Made by a program: the position numbers and the translations under genes. 38,311 nt of DNA, from the NCBI RefSeq assembly GCF_020103755.1, contig NZ_JAHSQD010000021.1, positions 1 through 38,311 of the forward strand. The letters are read 5' to 3'. Of this stretch, positions 8,458-18,422 are shown one piece after another (the first letter of the stretch is position 1; each line of letters begins with the position of its first letter). The stretch is from Streptomyces sp. LS1784. GTDB lineage: Bacteria > Actinomycetota > Actinomycetes > Streptomycetales > Streptomycetaceae. The notes under the pieces were generated by a model, which was not told the origin of the DNA, ran no database searches, and saw nothing but the letters and a program-made list of their open reading frames with translations.

Positions 8458-10035
8458 GTGAGCACTGATTTCCCCGAGTTGACTCCAGAATCGGACGCGG
8501 GCGATCTCCCGCCCTCCCCCGTCAACCCGCTTCGCGACCCCTCCGACCGACGGCTCCCGCGCATCGCGGGGCCGTCCGGCCTGGTCATCTTCGGGGTCAC
8601 CGGAGACCTGTCCCGCAAGAAGCTGATGCCGGCCATCTACGACCTGGCCAACCGCGGTCTGCTTCCGCCGGGCTTCTCCCTCGTCGGCTTCGCCCGCCGG
8701 GAGTGGGACGACGAGGACTTCGCCAAGGAGGTCCACGACGCCGTCCGGGACCACGCCCGCACCCCGTTCCGGGAGGAGGTCTGGCAGCAGCTCGCCAAGG
8801 GCATGCGGTTCGTCCACGGAACGTTCGACGACGACGAGGCCTTCGACAAGCTGCGCGAGACCATCGAGGAGCTGGACCAGGCCCAGGGCACGAGCGGCAA
8901 CTTCGCCTTCTACCTGTCCGTCCCGCCGAAGTTCTTCCCGACCGTCGTCCAGCAGCTCAAGAAGCACGGCCTGGCCGACCCGCCCCAGGGCTCCTGGCGC
9001 CGCGCGGTCATCGAGAAGCCCTTCGGCCACGACCTGGAGAGCGCGCAGGAGCTCAACAAGGTCGTCCACGAGGTCTTCCCCCGGGACGAGGTCTTCCGGA
9101 TCGACCACTACCTGGGCAAGGAGACGGTCCAGAACATCCTGGCGCTGCGCTTCGCCAACCAGATGTTCGAGCCGATCTGGAACCGGTCGTACGTCGACCA
9201 CGTGCAGATCACCATGGCCGAGGACATCGGCATCGGCGGCCGGGCCGGGTACTACGACGGCATCGGCTCCGCCCGTGACGTGATCCAGAACCACCTGCTC
9301 CAGCTGATGGCGCTCACCGCCATCGAGGAGCCCGCCTCCTTCCACCCGAAGGCACTGGTGGCCGAGAAGCTCAAGGTGCTCAGCGCCGTCAAGCTCCCGG
9401 CCGACCTCGGCCGGCACACCGTGCGCGGCCAGTACGCCGCCGGCTGGCAGGGCGGCGAGGAGGTCCTCGGCTACCTGGACGAGGACGGGATCGACCCCGA
9501 CTCCAAGACCGACACCTACGCGGCCATCAAGCTGGAGATCAACAACCGCCGCTGGGCGGGTGTCCCGTTCTACCTGCGCACCGGCAAGCGTCTGGGCCGC
9601 CGGGTCACCGAGATCGCGGTCGTCTTCCAGCGCGCCCCGTACCTGCCCTTCGACTCCTACGCGACCGAGGAGCTGGGGCAGAACGCCCTGGTCATCCGGG
9701 TCCAGCCGGACGAGGGCGTGACGGTGCGGTTCGGCTCCAAGGTGCCGGGCACCTCCTTCGAGGTCCGGGACGTCACGATGGACTTCGCCTACGGCGAGTC
9801 CTTCACCGAGTCGAGCCCGGAGGCGTACGAGCGGCTCATCCTCGACGTGCTGCTCGGCGACGCCAACCTGTTCCCGCGCCACCAGGAGGTCGAGCTCTCC
9901 TGGCAGATCCTCGACCCGATCGAGAAGTACTGGGACACCCACGGCAAGCCCGCCCAGTACGCGGCGGGGACCTGGGGCCCCGTCGAGGCGGACGAGATGC
10001 TCGCACGAGACGGCAGGAGCTGGCGCCGGCCATGA
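8458..10035 (+). CDS. zwf: Glucose-6-phosphate 1-dehydrogenase
   Basis: 525-residue enzyme of the oxidative pentose phosphate branch, making 6-phosphogluconolactone and NADPH. The nucleotide-binding 'FGVTGDLSRKKLMPA' lies near residues 44-58, and the substrate-binding/catalytic 'RIDHYLGKE' near 213-221. GTG 8458 is chosen because GGAG sits 8 nt upstream (8446-8449); an in-frame ATG at 8434 would add eight residues without a comparable RBS. Its TGA overlaps the opcA ATG by 4 nt (ATGA at 10032), indicating coupled translation with its assembly factor. Confidence 0.95.
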   Translation: MSTDFPELTPESDAGDLPPSPVNPLRDPSDRRLPRIAGPSGLVIFGVTGDLSRKKLMPAIYDLANRGLLPPGFSLVGFARREWDDEDFAKEVHDAVRDHARTPFREEVWQQLAKGMRFVHGTFDDDEAFDKLRETIEELDQAQGTSGNFAFYLSVPPKFFPTVVQQLKKHGLADPPQGSWRRAVIEKPFGHDLESAQELNKVVHEVFPRDEVFRIDHYLGKETVQNILALRFANQMFEPIWNRSYVDHVQITMAEDIGIGGRAGYYDGIGSARDVIQNHLLQLMALTAIEEPASFHPKALVAEKLKVLSAVKLPADLGRHTVRGQYAAGWQGGEEVLGYLDEDGIDPDSKTDTYAAIKLEINNRRWAGVPFYLRTGKRLGRRVTEIAVVFQRAPYLPFDSYATEELGQNALVIRVQPDEGVTVRFGSKVPGTSFEVRDVTMDFAYGESFTESSPEAYERLILDVLLGDANLFPRHQEVELSWQILDPIEKYWDTHGKPAQYAAGTWGPVEADEMLARDGRSWRRP

Positions 10036-11132
10036 AGATCGACCTCACCAAAACGACGTCCAGCAAGATCAACGCCGCGCTGATGGAGGCGCGCCGGGCC
10101 AGCGGCTCCACCGCCGCCGGCATGGTGCTCACCCTGGTGATCGTGACCGACGAGGGCAGCGCCTACGACGCCCTCAAGGCCGCCAACGACGCCTCCCGCG
10201 AGCACCCGATGCGTACCCTCGCGGTCATCAAGCGCGCCGGGCGCTCGCCCCGGGCCCGCGCCGAGACCCGGTTGGACGCCGAGATCCTGGTCGGCTCGGA
10301 CGCCGGCTCCGGCGAAACGGCCGTCCTGCGGATGCACGGCGAACTCGCCTCGCACGCCCAGTCGGTGGTCCTTCCGCTGCTGCTGCCGGACGCCCCGACC
10401 GTCGTCTGGTGGCCGGACAACGCGCCGCTGCACCCGGCACAGGACCCGCTGGGCTCGCTCGCCCAGCGCCGGATCACCGACGCCGTCACCGCCGAGTCCC
10501 CGGTCGGCCAGCTCGCCCAGCGCTCCCAGAGCTACGCCCCGGGCGACACCGACCTGGCCTGGACCCGGATCACCGGCTGGCGCTCGATGCTGGCCGCCGC
10601 GCTGGACCAGCGGCCGTCCACCATCGTCTCCGCGGTGGTCGAGGGCGAGTCCTACAACCCCAGCGTCGAGCTGCTCGGCCTCTGGCTGACCAACCGGCTG
10701 CAGGTGCCGGTCGAGCGGGTCGTCACCGGCGGCCCCGGCATCACCGCGGTGCACCTGCGCACCAAGGACGGGGACATCACCCTGGACCGCCCGGACGGCC
10801 TGATGGGCACGCTGTCCATGCCCGGCTCGCCGGACCGCCAGGTGGCGCTCAAGCGGCGTGAGACCTCGGAGCTGATCGCCGAGGAGCTGCGCCGCCTGGA
10901 CCCGGACGACATCTACGCGACGGCCGTGCGCACGCCCGTCGACCAGCTGCACGAGCCGGCCAACGCCGAGACCGCGGCGGCCGAGAAGGTCGCCCGGGAG
11001 GTCGCCGAGGAGGCCGTCGAGGAGGCCGCCGAGGCCGCCGTGGCCAACCCGGACCGGGTGACCGCCGAATCGTCGGAGAAGAAGCCCGCCAGGAAGGCCG
11101 CCGGCAAGCGCACCACCAAGGAAGGCGCATGA
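10032..11132 (+). CDS. opcA: Glucose-6-phosphate dehydrogenase assembly protein OpcA
   Basis: 366-residue partner of Zwf; in actinobacteria and cyanobacteria OpcA activates or assembles G6PDH. The OpcA domain fills about residues 1-305, with 'LLPDAPTVVWWPDNAP' near 118-133 and a typical C-terminal region. The last roughly 60 residues are a low-complexity Ala/Glu/Lys tail ending in a lysine-rich stretch (KKPARKAAGKRTTK), probably disordered. It starts inside the zwf stop (ATGA) and its own stop overlaps the pgl start (ATGA at 11129), so the three oxidative-branch genes form one coupled unit. Confidence 0.93.
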   Translation: MKIDLTKTTSSKINAALMEARRASGSTAAGMVLTLVIVTDEGSAYDALKAANDASREHPMRTLAVIKRAGRSPRARAETRLDAEILVGSDAGSGETAVLRMHGELASHAQSVVLPLLLPDAPTVVWWPDNAPLHPAQDPLGSLAQRRITDAVTAESPVGQLAQRSQSYAPGDTDLAWTRITGWRSMLAAALDQRPSTIVSAVVEGESYNPSVELLGLWLTNRLQVPVERVVTGGPGITAVHLRTKDGDITLDRPDGLMGTLSMPGSPDRQVALKRRETSELIAEELRRLDPDDIYATAVRTPVDQLHEPANAETAAAEKVAREVAEEAVEEAAEAAVANPDRVTAESSEKKPARKAAGKRTTKEGA

Positions 11133-11917
11133 CCAACGCGACCCCGCAGCTGGTCGTCCACCGGGACAAGGAGCTGATGGCCCAGGCGGCCGCAGCCCGG
11201 CTGATCACCCGGATCGTGGACGCCCAGGCCGCCCGCGGCAGTGCCTCGGTGGTGCTCACCGGCGGTCGCAACGGCAACGCCCTGCTGGCCGCGATCGCCG
11301 CCTCCCCGGCGCGCGACGCGGTCGACTGGGGCCGGCTGGACCTCTGGTGGGGCGACGAGCGCTTCCTGCCCGCCGCCGACCCGGAGCGCAACGCGGTCCA
11401 GGCCCGGGCCGAGCTGCTGGACGCCGTCCCGCTCGACCCGGCGCGGGTGCACGAGATGCCCGCCTCGGACGGGGTGGACGGCTCGGACGTGGAGGCCGCC
11501 GCCGCCCGCTACGCGCAGGAACTGGCGAAGGCCGCCGGGCCGGGCGACCGGCTCGGCGTCCCGGCCTTCGACGTGCTGCTGCTCGGCGTCGGCCCGGACA
11601 CCCACATCGCCTCGCTCTTCCCCGAGCACCCGGGCGTGCGGGAGACCGAGCTGACCGTGATCGGCGTGCGCGGGGCCCCCAAGCCCCCGCCGACCCGGAT
11701 CTCGCTCACCCTCCCGGCGATCCGGGAGGCCCGCGAGGTCTGGCTGCTGGCCGCCGGCGAGGACAAGGCGGGCGCGGTCGCGCTGGCCCTGTCCGGCCCC
11801 GGCGAGATCCAGGCGCCCGCCTCCGGCGCGTACGGCCGCAGCCGCACCCTGATGCTGCTGGACCGCGCCGCCGCGGAGCGGATCCCGCCGCAGCTCTACC
11901 CGCCGGCCTCCGCGTAA
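11129..11917 (+). CDS. pgl: 6-phosphogluconolactonase
   Basis: 262-residue NagB/DevB-fold esterase that hydrolyses 6-phosphogluconolactone, the Zwf product. Visible blocks are 'VVLTGGRNGNALL' near residues 38-50, 'DLWWGDERFLP' near 71-81 and 'VLLLGVGPDTHIASLFP' near 149-165, with the catalytic His in the last. Length is normal. It overlaps opcA by 4 nt and is the last gene of the operon; a strong hairpin follows 16 nt after its stop. Confidence 0.94.
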   Translation: MTNATPQLVVHRDKELMAQAAAARLITRIVDAQAARGSASVVLTGGRNGNALLAAIAASPARDAVDWGRLDLWWGDERFLPAADPERNAVQARAELLDAVPLDPARVHEMPASDGVDGSDVEAAAARYAQELAKAAGPGDRLGVPAFDVLLLGVGPDTHIASLFPEHPGVRETELTVIGVRGAPKPPPTRISLTLPAIREAREVWLLAAGEDKAGAVALALSGPGEIQAPASGAYGRSRTLMLLDRAAAERIPPQLYPPASA

Positions 11918-11933
11918 CCGGCCCCGGCAACGC

Positions 11934-11971
11934 CGAAGGGCGCCACCGTCACTCGACGGTGGCGCCCTTCG
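11934..11971. terminator. Bidirectional terminator between pgl and the rbpA-family gene
   Basis: A perfect 17-bp stem (CGAAGGGCGCCACCGTC and its complement) with a 4-nt loop between convergent genes. One of the strongest hairpins in the window. Confidence 0.9.
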
Positions 11972-11982
11972 TGCCGTTCTGC

Positions 11983-12318
11983 TCAGATCTCGCCGCGGAG
12001 CTTCGCCAGCGCCTCGGCCAGGATCGCCTCGCCGTCGGCGTCGGTGCGCCGCTCGCGGACGTAGGCGAGGTGGGTCTTGTACGGCTCGTTGCGCGAGGGC
12101 GCCGGCGGGTTGTGCTGGTCCTGCCCGGCCGGGAAGCCGCAACGCGGGCAGTCCCACGTCTCCGGGATCGCCGCCTCGGCGGCGAAGCTGGGACGGGTCT
12201 CGTGCTTGTTCGCGCACCAGAAGGAGATCCGGTTGCGCGGGGCGGACTCGCCGCGCTCCGCCTCGCCCATCGGGCCGGCCCCGACCCTGCTGCCACGGAT
12301 GGCATTGCCACTTGCCAC
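11983..12318 (-). CDS. rbpA: RbpA-family RNA polymerase-binding protein (probable paralogue)
   Basis: 111 residues. RbpA binds RNA polymerase and group 1/2 sigma factors and stabilises open complexes in actinobacteria. Here the zinc-type ligands C35, H39, C57 and C60 (CANKH...CPRC) and the C-terminal sigma-interacting helix (ERRTDADGEAILAEALAKLR) are present. The central part differs from the principal S. coelicolor and M. tuberculosis RbpA as I recall them. This may therefore be the second, RbpB-like copy near secG rather than the main rbpA. GTG 12318 has GGGAG 8 nt upstream. I see no GGAAT-N18-GTT SigR box in the 157-nt leader. Confidence 0.8.
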   Translation of the reverse strand: MASGNAIRGSRVGAGPMGEAERGESAPRNRISFWCANKHETRPSFAAEAAIPETWDCPRCGFPAGQDQHNPPAPSRNEPYKTHLAYVRERRTDADGEAILAEALAKLRGEI

Positions 12319-12475
12319 GGTCTGACTCCCTGCGTACTGGTGCGCCGACCCGCCGCGGTGCGCGTCGGTGGCGAAAGTCGTCCTAGTGTAAGCAGGAGCT
12401 AAGCATCCGCCACCATCGCCTCCGCACCCGACCGTCCCAGGATAGGCGCTCGGGCGACGGGGCGTCAGGGATACG

Positions 12476-12712
12476 TCAGCTCTGGTACTTCAGCACCAGG
12501 CCGAGGATCACGATGCACACGAACCAGCCCAGGCCGACCACGATCGTGATGCGGTCCAGGTTGCGCTCGGCCACCGCCGAACCGCCGCCGGTGGACATCG
12601 CGCCACCGCCGAACATGTCGGACAGGCCGCCGCCCTTCCCCTTGTGCAGCAGCACCAGCAGGATCATCAGCAGACTGAAGATGATCAGGGCAATCGAGAA
12701 CCCGAGAACCAC
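12476..12712 (-). CDS. secG: Preprotein translocase subunit SecG
   Basis: 78-residue membrane protein of the SecYEG channel. It has two hydrophobic helices (about 2-23 and 55-74) joined by the Gly-rich cytoplasmic loop 'HKGKGGGLSDMFGGG' that typifies SecG. The start is GTG 12712 with only a weak purine run upstream. It follows tpiA in the usual gap-pgk-tpiA-secG order, separated by an 87-nt gap with a hairpin. Confidence 0.93.
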   Translation of the reverse strand: MVLGFSIALIIFSLLMILLVLLHKGKGGGLSDMFGGGAMSTGGGSAVAERNLDRITIVVGLGWFVCIVILGLVLKYQS

Positions 12713-12744
12713 GACGGGACCAACTCTCTCGTATCTTCGGCGAA

Positions 12745-12775
12745 GGGGCCGGGCCGCGTACGGCGGTCCGGCCCC
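12745..12775 (-). terminator. Hairpin between tpiA and secG
   Basis: 13-bp arms GGGGCCGGGCCGC and GCGGTCCGGCCCC with one non-Watson-Crick position and a 5-nt loop. It may partly separate secG from the glycolytic operon. Confidence 0.55.
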
Positions 12776-12799
12776 AAAGCCTACGTTGCTGCGGCGGCG

Positions 12800-13585
12800 T
12801 TAGCCTACTGCCTGCTCACGGTAGCGCACGATCTTGACGAACTCGTCGGCGTCCAGCGAGGCACCGCCGACCAGGCCGCCGTCGATGTCCGGCTTGGCCA
12901 TCAGACCGGCCGCGCTCGACGACTTCACCGAACCGCCGTACAGCACCCGGACCTTGCCGGCCAGCTCGGCGTCGTACAGCTCGGCGATCCGCGCGCGGAT
13001 GGCGGCGCAGACCTCCTGGGCGTCCTCCGGGGTGGCCACCTCGCCGGTGCCGATCGCCCAGACCGGCTCGTAGGCGATCACGACCGACTCGGCCTGGTGG
13101 GCCGGAACGTCGGCCAGGCCGCCGTCCAGCTGGGCCAGGGTGTACTCGACGTGGGTGCCGGCCTTGCGGATCTCCAGCGGCTCGCCGACGCACAGGATCG
13201 GGGTGATCCCGGCGCGGTAGGCGGCCTTCACCTTGGCGTTGACGATCTCCTCGTTCTCGCCGTGGTACTGGCGGCGCTCGGAGTGGCCGATCACCGCGTA
13301 GGTGCACTTGAGCTTGGCCAGCATCGGGCCGGAGACCTCACCGGTGTAGGCCCCGCCGTCGTGCTGCGAGATGTCCTGCGAGCCGTACTTGATCTTCAGC
13401 TTGTCGCCGTCGACCAGGGTCTGCACCGAGCGCAGGTCGGTGAACGGCACCAGGACGGCGACCTCGACGGCCTCGTAGTCCTTGTCGGCCAGCGCGAAGG
13501 CCAGCTTCTGGGTGTGCTGGATGGCCTCAAGGTGGTTGAGGTTCATCTTCCAGTTGCCCGCCATCAGCGGGAGACGGTCGGTCAT
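12800..13585 (-). CDS. tpiA: Triosephosphate isomerase
   Basis: 261-residue TIM-barrel enzyme interconverting dihydroxyacetone phosphate and glyceraldehyde 3-phosphate. Active-site residues are all present: K13 (GNWKMN), H101 (GHSERR) and E173 ([11 protein letters not shown]). The ATG at 13585 has GGAGGA about 10 nt upstream, within the end of pgk. Only 6 nt separate the pgk stop from this start, so translation is probably coupled. Confidence 0.97.
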   Translation of the reverse strand: MTDRLPLMAGNWKMNLNHLEAIQHTQKLAFALADKDYEAVEVAVLVPFTDLRSVQTLVDGDKLKIKYGSQDISQHDGGAYTGEVSGPMLAKLKCTYAVIGHSERRQYHGENEEIVNAKVKAAYRAGITPILCVGEPLEIRKAGTHVEYTLAQLDGGLADVPAHQAESVVIAYEPVWAIGTGEVATPEDAQEVCAAIRARIAELYDAELAGKVRVLYGGSVKSSSAAGLMAKPDIDGGLVGGASLDADEFVKIVRYREQAVG

Positions 13586-13591
13586 GTGCTT

Positions 13592-14803
13592 TCAGTCCTC
13601 CAGAGCGGCGAGACCGGGAAGGGTCTTGCCCTCCAGGTACTCGAGGCTGGCGCCGCCGCCGGTCGAGATGTGTCCGAAGGCGTTCTCGTCGAAGCCCAGG
13701 ATGCGGACGGCCGCGGCGGAGTCGCCGCCGCCGACCACGGTGAACGCGTTGCTGTCGAGCAGGGCCTGGGCGACGGCCTTGGTGCCGTTCGCGTAGTCCG
13801 GGTGCTCGAAGACGCCCATCGGGCCGTTCCAGAACACCGTGCCCGCGTCGGCCAGCTTGGCCGCGTACAGCTCACGGGTCTTCGGGCCGATGTCCAGGCC
13901 CTCCTGGTCGGCCGGGATGGCGTCCGCGGCGACGGTCGAGGGGTTCGCCGGAGCCTTGGTCTTGAGGTCCGGGAAGTCGGCGGAGACCAGGACGTCCACC
14001 GGCAGCACGAACTCGACGCCGCGCTGCTCGGCCTCGGCCAGGTAGCCGAGCACGGTCGGGATCTGGTCCTCCTGCAGCAGCGAGATGCCGACCTCGTGGC
14101 CCTTGGCCTTGAGGAAGGTGTACGCCATGCCGCCGCCGATCAGGATCCGGTCGGCCTTCTTCAGCAGGTTGTCGATCACGCCGAGCTTGTCGGAGACCTT
14201 GGCGCCGCCGAGCACCACCACGTACGGGCGGGCGACGTCCTCGGTGAGCCTCTTCAGCACGCCGACCTCGGTGGCGATCAGGTCGCCCGCGGCGTGCGGC
14301 AGCAGGGCCGGCAGGTCGAAGACCGACGCGTGCTTGCGGTGCACGGCGCCGAAGCCGTCGCCCACGTACAGGTCGGCCAGCGCGGCCAGCTGCTCGGCGA
14401 AGGCCTTGCGCTCGGCGTCGTCCTTGCTGGTCTCGCCGGCGTTGAAGCGCAGGTTCTCCAGCAGCGCGACCTCGCCGTCGCCCAGCCCGGCCACGACGGC
14501 CTCGGCACTGTCACCGACGGTGTCGGTGGCGAAGGCGACGGCCCGGCCGAGGATCTCGCCGAGGCGCTCGGCCGCCGGGGCGAGCGAGAACTTCGGGTCC
14601 GGCGCGCCCTTGGGACGGCCGAGGTGCGAGGCCACGACGACCTTCGCGCCGGCCGCGGCCAGCTTGGCGATGGTCGGCGCGACGGCGCGGATCCGGCCGT
14701 CGTCGGTGATCGTGACGCCGTCCAGCGGCACGTTCAGGTCGGCGCGTACGAAGACGCGCTTGCCTTCGACACCGGCTTCGATGAGCTCTTCGATGGTCTT
14801 CAC
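13592..14803 (-). CDS. pgk: Phosphoglycerate kinase
   Basis: 403-residue two-domain kinase making ATP from 1,3-bisphosphoglycerate. Visible are the N-terminal substrate-binding '[12 protein letters not shown]', 'SHLGRPKG', the hinge region, and the C-terminal nucleotide-binding '[10 protein letters not shown]'. GTG 14803 is chosen because the conserved N-terminus starts there; AGGAG lies 13 nt upstream, slightly far. It is separated from gap by a 154-nt gap containing a strong hairpin, so pgk-tpiA may be expressed both by readthrough and separately. Confidence 0.96.
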   Translation of the reverse strand: MKTIEELIEAGVEGKRVFVRADLNVPLDGVTITDDGRIRAVAPTIAKLAAAGAKVVVASHLGRPKGAPDPKFSLAPAAERLGEILGRAVAFATDTVGDSAEAVVAGLGDGEVALLENLRFNAGETSKDDAERKAFAEQLAALADLYVGDGFGAVHRKHASVFDLPALLPHAAGDLIATEVGVLKRLTEDVARPYVVVLGGAKVSDKLGVIDNLLKKADRILIGGGMAYTFLKAKGHEVGISLLQEDQIPTVLGYLAEAEQRGVEFVLPVDVLVSADFPDLKTKAPANPSTVAADAIPADQEGLDIGPKTRELYAAKLADAGTVFWNGPMGVFEHPDYANGTKAVAQALLDSNAFTVVGGGDSAAAVRILGFDENAFGHISTGGGASLEYLEGKTLPGLAALED

Positions 14804-14890
14804 GGGGATTCGGTTTCTCCTGGGGAGATGGTTGATGCGCAGTGAGGCGGCACGGCGCAGGGGCCGCCTGAGAAGTCCTTGAGCGCGGAA

Positions 14891-14929
14891 CGAGGGCCCG
14901 GTCGGCACCGTACGCCGACCGGGCCCTCG
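14891..14929 (-). terminator. Hairpin between gap and pgk
   Basis: A 16-bp perfect stem (CGAGGGCCCGGTCGGC and its complement) with a 7-nt loop, about 30 nt after the gap stop. It probably terminates much of the abundant gap transcript. Confidence 0.75.
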
Positions 14930-14957
14930 CCCCTACATCACGTCAGCTCCCGCAAGG

Positions 14958-15980
<1,023 letters not shown>

Positions 15981-16163
15981 TTAGGTACGCCGGGACAGAG
16001 CCCCGACGGGGGTGAGATTTGGGAAGTCCCCGACCGCCTATGACCCTACCCCTCCCGGGCCTGCGACGGCACATCGCGCCGCCTGCCGAGACTGGGCGTG
16101 GCGCGGCCGAAACCCGATTTCAGGCCGTCCGGCCTTGGTCCGCCGGGCAGTTGGTCCCGGGCC

Positions 16164-16179
16164 AGTGGTCTCTACCAAT
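16164..16179. promoter_or_regulatory. DasR-like (dre) site upstream of gap
   Basis: AGTGGTCTCTACCAAT matches 13 of 16 positions of A(G/C)TGGTCTAGACCA(G/C)T, with deviations at the centre and one flank. It lies in the gap leader or promoter region. DasR senses glucosamine-6-phosphate and is known to act outside chitin genes, so control of glycolysis is plausible but unproven. Confidence 0.35.
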
Positions 16180-16235
16180 TCGGGAGCGTCGGCGGGTCCG
16201 GAGGACCGTTCGGGAGACCGCCGGGAAACGCCGAC

Positions 16236-16265
16236 GGCCGGTGCCCGGAAATCCGGACACCGGCC
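16236..16265 (-). terminator. whiA terminator
   Basis: Arms GGCCGGTGCCCGG and CCGGACACCGGCC, 13 bp with one mismatch, around an AAAT loop. It lies 25 nt after the whiA stop. Confidence 0.8.
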
Positions 16266-16290
16266 GCGTTTCGGTCACGGACCGTGAACG

Positions 16291-17271
16291 TCAGTTCAGC
16301 ACCATCTCGTCGGTGATGCTGGCCTCGGTGCTCGGCAGGCCGAGCTCGGAGGCGCGCTTGTCGGCCATCGCCAGCAGGCGGCGGATCCGGCCGGCCACCG
16401 CGTCCTTGGTCAGCGGCGGGTCGGCGAGCGCGCCCAGCTCCTCCAGCGAGGCCTGCTTGTGCTGCATCCGCAGCTGGCCCGCCGCGGCCAGGTGCTCGGG
16501 CACCTCGTCGCCGAGGATCTCCAGCGCGCGGGCCACCCGGGCGCCGGCCGCCACCGCGGCACGGGCCGAGCGGCGCAGGTTGGCGTCGTCGAAGTTGGCC
16601 AGCCGGTTGGCGGTGGCGCGCACCTCGCGCCGCATCCGGCGCTCCTCCCAGGCGAGCACCGACTCGTGCGCGCCGAGCCGGGTCAGCAGGGCGCCGATCG
16701 CGTCGCCGTCGCGGATCACCACCCGGTCCACGCCGCGCACCTCGCGGGCCTTGGCCGGGATGCCGAGCCGGCGGGCGGCGCCGACCAGCGCGAGCGCGGC
16801 CTCGGAGCCGGGGCAGGTGATCTCCAGCGAGGAGGAGCGGCCCGGCTCGGTGAGCGAGCCGTGCGCCAGGAAGGCCCCGCGCCAGGCCGCCTCGGCGTCG
16901 CAGGTGGCACCGGAGACGACCGCCGGGGGCAGGCCCCGGATCGGGCGGCCGCGGCCGTCGACGAGCCCGGTCTGGCGCGCGAGCAGTTCGCCGTCCTTGA
17001 CCACCCGGACCACGAAGCGGCTGCCGCGGCGCAGCCCGCCGGGGGCCATCACCACGAGGTCCGAGGAGTGCCCGAAGATCTCCAGCAGGTCCTTGCGCAG
17101 CCGCCGTGCCGCCGCCCCGGTGTCCAGCTCCGCCTCGATCACGATGCGGCCGCTCACGATGTGCAGCCCGCCCGCGAACCGCAGGATCGCCGACACCTCC
17201 GCCTTGCGACAGCAGGCCCGGGTGACCGGGAGCCGGCTGATCTCGTCCTTCACCGCTGGAGTCATCGCCAT
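16291..17271 (-). CDS. whiA: Sporulation transcription regulator WhiA
   Basis: 326 residues. WhiA works with WhiB to switch aerial hyphae to sporulation septation in Streptomyces. It has an N-terminal LAGLIDADG-homing-endonuclease-like part in two lobes (about 1-190, including '[19 protein letters not shown]'-like and '[17 protein letters not shown]'), which has lost nuclease function. A C-terminal helix-turn-helix follows (about 230-310, '[23 protein letters not shown]'-like). ATG 17271 has AAGGA 7 nt upstream; a second ATG at 17265 is possible. Its start overlaps the yvcK end by 10 nt, so it is translated as part of the rapZ-yvcK-whiA operon. The extreme C-terminus ([11 protein letters not shown]) is shorter than I recall for S. 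coelicolor. Confidence 0.96.
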   Translation of the reverse strand: MAMTPAVKDEISRLPVTRACCRKAEVSAILRFAGGLHIVSGRIVIEAELDTGAAARRLRKDLLEIFGHSSDLVVMAPGGLRRGSRFVVRVVKDGELLARQTGLVDGRGRPIRGLPPAVVSGATCDAEAAWRGAFLAHGSLTEPGRSSSLEITCPGSEAALALVGAARRLGIPAKAREVRGVDRVVIRDGDAIGALLTRLGAHESVLAWEERRMRREVRATANRLANFDDANLRRSARAAVAAGARVARALEILGDEVPEHLAAAGQLRMQHKQASLEELGALADPPLTKDAVAGRIRRLLAMADKRASELGLPSTEASITDEMVLN

Positions 17272-18365
17272 GGCCCGATCCTTCCATGTGTCCGGAAAAT
17301 CCGGTCGTACGCTGCCGCCAACAGCTCGGGGTCGTGTCGCGGCGTCCCGTCGGTGCGGGCCACCGAGCCGAGCACCAGAGCGGCCCCCATCCGTTCGGCG
17401 GCCTTCTCCAGGCCGTCCAGGTCGGCCTGGCCGAAGGCCCCGCCGGTCACGGCGCGCTCGTCCACCAGGATCGCATCCACCGCGAGGTCCGGAGCGTGGT
17501 CGGCGATGACCTCCAGGTGACGCTGCGGGGTGAAGCCCTCGGTCTCCCCGGGCTGCGGGGCCAGGTTCAGGGTGAGCAGACGGCGGGCGCGGGTCTCGGT
17601 GAGCGCCGCGGCCAGCTCGGGCACCAGCAGGTGCGGCAGCACGCTGGTGAACCAGGAGCCGGGGCCGAGCACCACCCAGTCCGCCTCCCGGACGGCGGTG
17701 ACCGCCTCCGGGACGGCGGGCGGCCCGTCCGGCAGCAGCCGGATCGACTGGACGGTGCCCGGGGTCACCGCGACGTCGGCCTGGCCGCGGACCGCGGTGA
17801 CCTCGCCGGGGCGCTCCGGGTCGTGGCCACGGACGGTCGCCTCGATGTCCAGCGGCACGGCCGACATCGGCAGCACCCGGCCCTGCACGTTGAGCAGCCG
17901 GCCGACCCAGTCCAGCGCCGCCACCGGGTCGCCCAGCTTCTCCCAGAGCGCGACGATCAGCAGGTTGCCGACCGCGTGGCCGCCGAGCTCGCCGTTGCCG
18001 GTGAAGCGCTGCTGGATCACCTCGGACCAGGTGCGGCCCCAGTCGTCGTCCCCGCACAGCGCGGCCAGCGCCTTGCGCAGGTCGCCCGGGGGCAGCACCC
18101 CCAGCTCCTCGCGCAGCCGCCCGCTGGAGCCGCCGTCGTCGGCGACGGTGACCACCGCGGTGAGGTCGCTGGTGAGCCGGCGCAGCGCGGACAGCGAGGC
18201 GGACAGGCCCTGCCCGCCGCCGAGCGCGGTGATCCTGGGGGCCGGCTTGGCGCGGGAGGGACTGCTGCGCGGGCGGCCCGGCGCCGTGGGCCGGGCCGGG
18301 CTGCCCGCCCGGTCACCGGTCCTGCTCTGCGGCTGCCGCCCGGGCACATATCCCGCCACAATCAC
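17262..18365 (-). CDS. yvcK: YvcK/CofD-like gluconeogenesis factor
   Basis: 367-residue protein of the CofD/YvcK family. In Bacillus and mycobacteria YvcK/CuvA binds UDP-sugars and links carbon metabolism to peptidoglycan synthesis. The core begins with '[16 protein letters not shown]' near residues 47-62, then '[14 protein letters not shown]', '[11 protein letters not shown]' and '[16 protein letters not shown]', all typical. The first roughly 42 residues are an Arg/Pro/Ser-rich, probably disordered extension. Two starts are possible: GTG 18365 (GAGG upstream) or GTG 18359. The end overlaps whiA by 10 nt; rapZ ends 57 nt upstream. Confidence 0.93.
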   Translation of the reverse strand: MIVAGYVPGRQPQSRTGDRAGSPARPTAPGRPRSSPSRAKPAPRITALGGGQGLSASLSALRRLTSDLTAVVTVADDGGSSGRLREELGVLPPGDLRKALAALCGDDDWGRTWSEVIQQRFTGNGELGGHAVGNLLIVALWEKLGDPVAALDWVGRLLNVQGRVLPMSAVPLDIEATVRGHDPERPGEVTAVRGQADVAVTPGTVQSIRLLPDGPPAVPEAVTAVREADWVVLGPGSWFTSVLPHLLVPELAAALTETRARRLLTLNLAPQPGETEGFTPQRHLEVIADHAPDLAVDAILVDERAVTGGAFGQADLDGLEKAAERMGAALVLGSVARTDGTPRHDPELLAAAYDRIFRTHGRIGPWR

Positions 18366-18422
18366 CTCGCGTTCCTCGGCCCGCCAACCGCTCCGCCGGC
18401 GGGCCCGGCAGGAAGGCGGCGG

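Noticed and set aside
12319..12475. SigR promoter expected upstream of an rbpA gene
   Set aside because: No GGAAT or GGGAAT followed by GTT at 18-19 nt on the minus strand. A weak TACACT -10 exists but without a -35.
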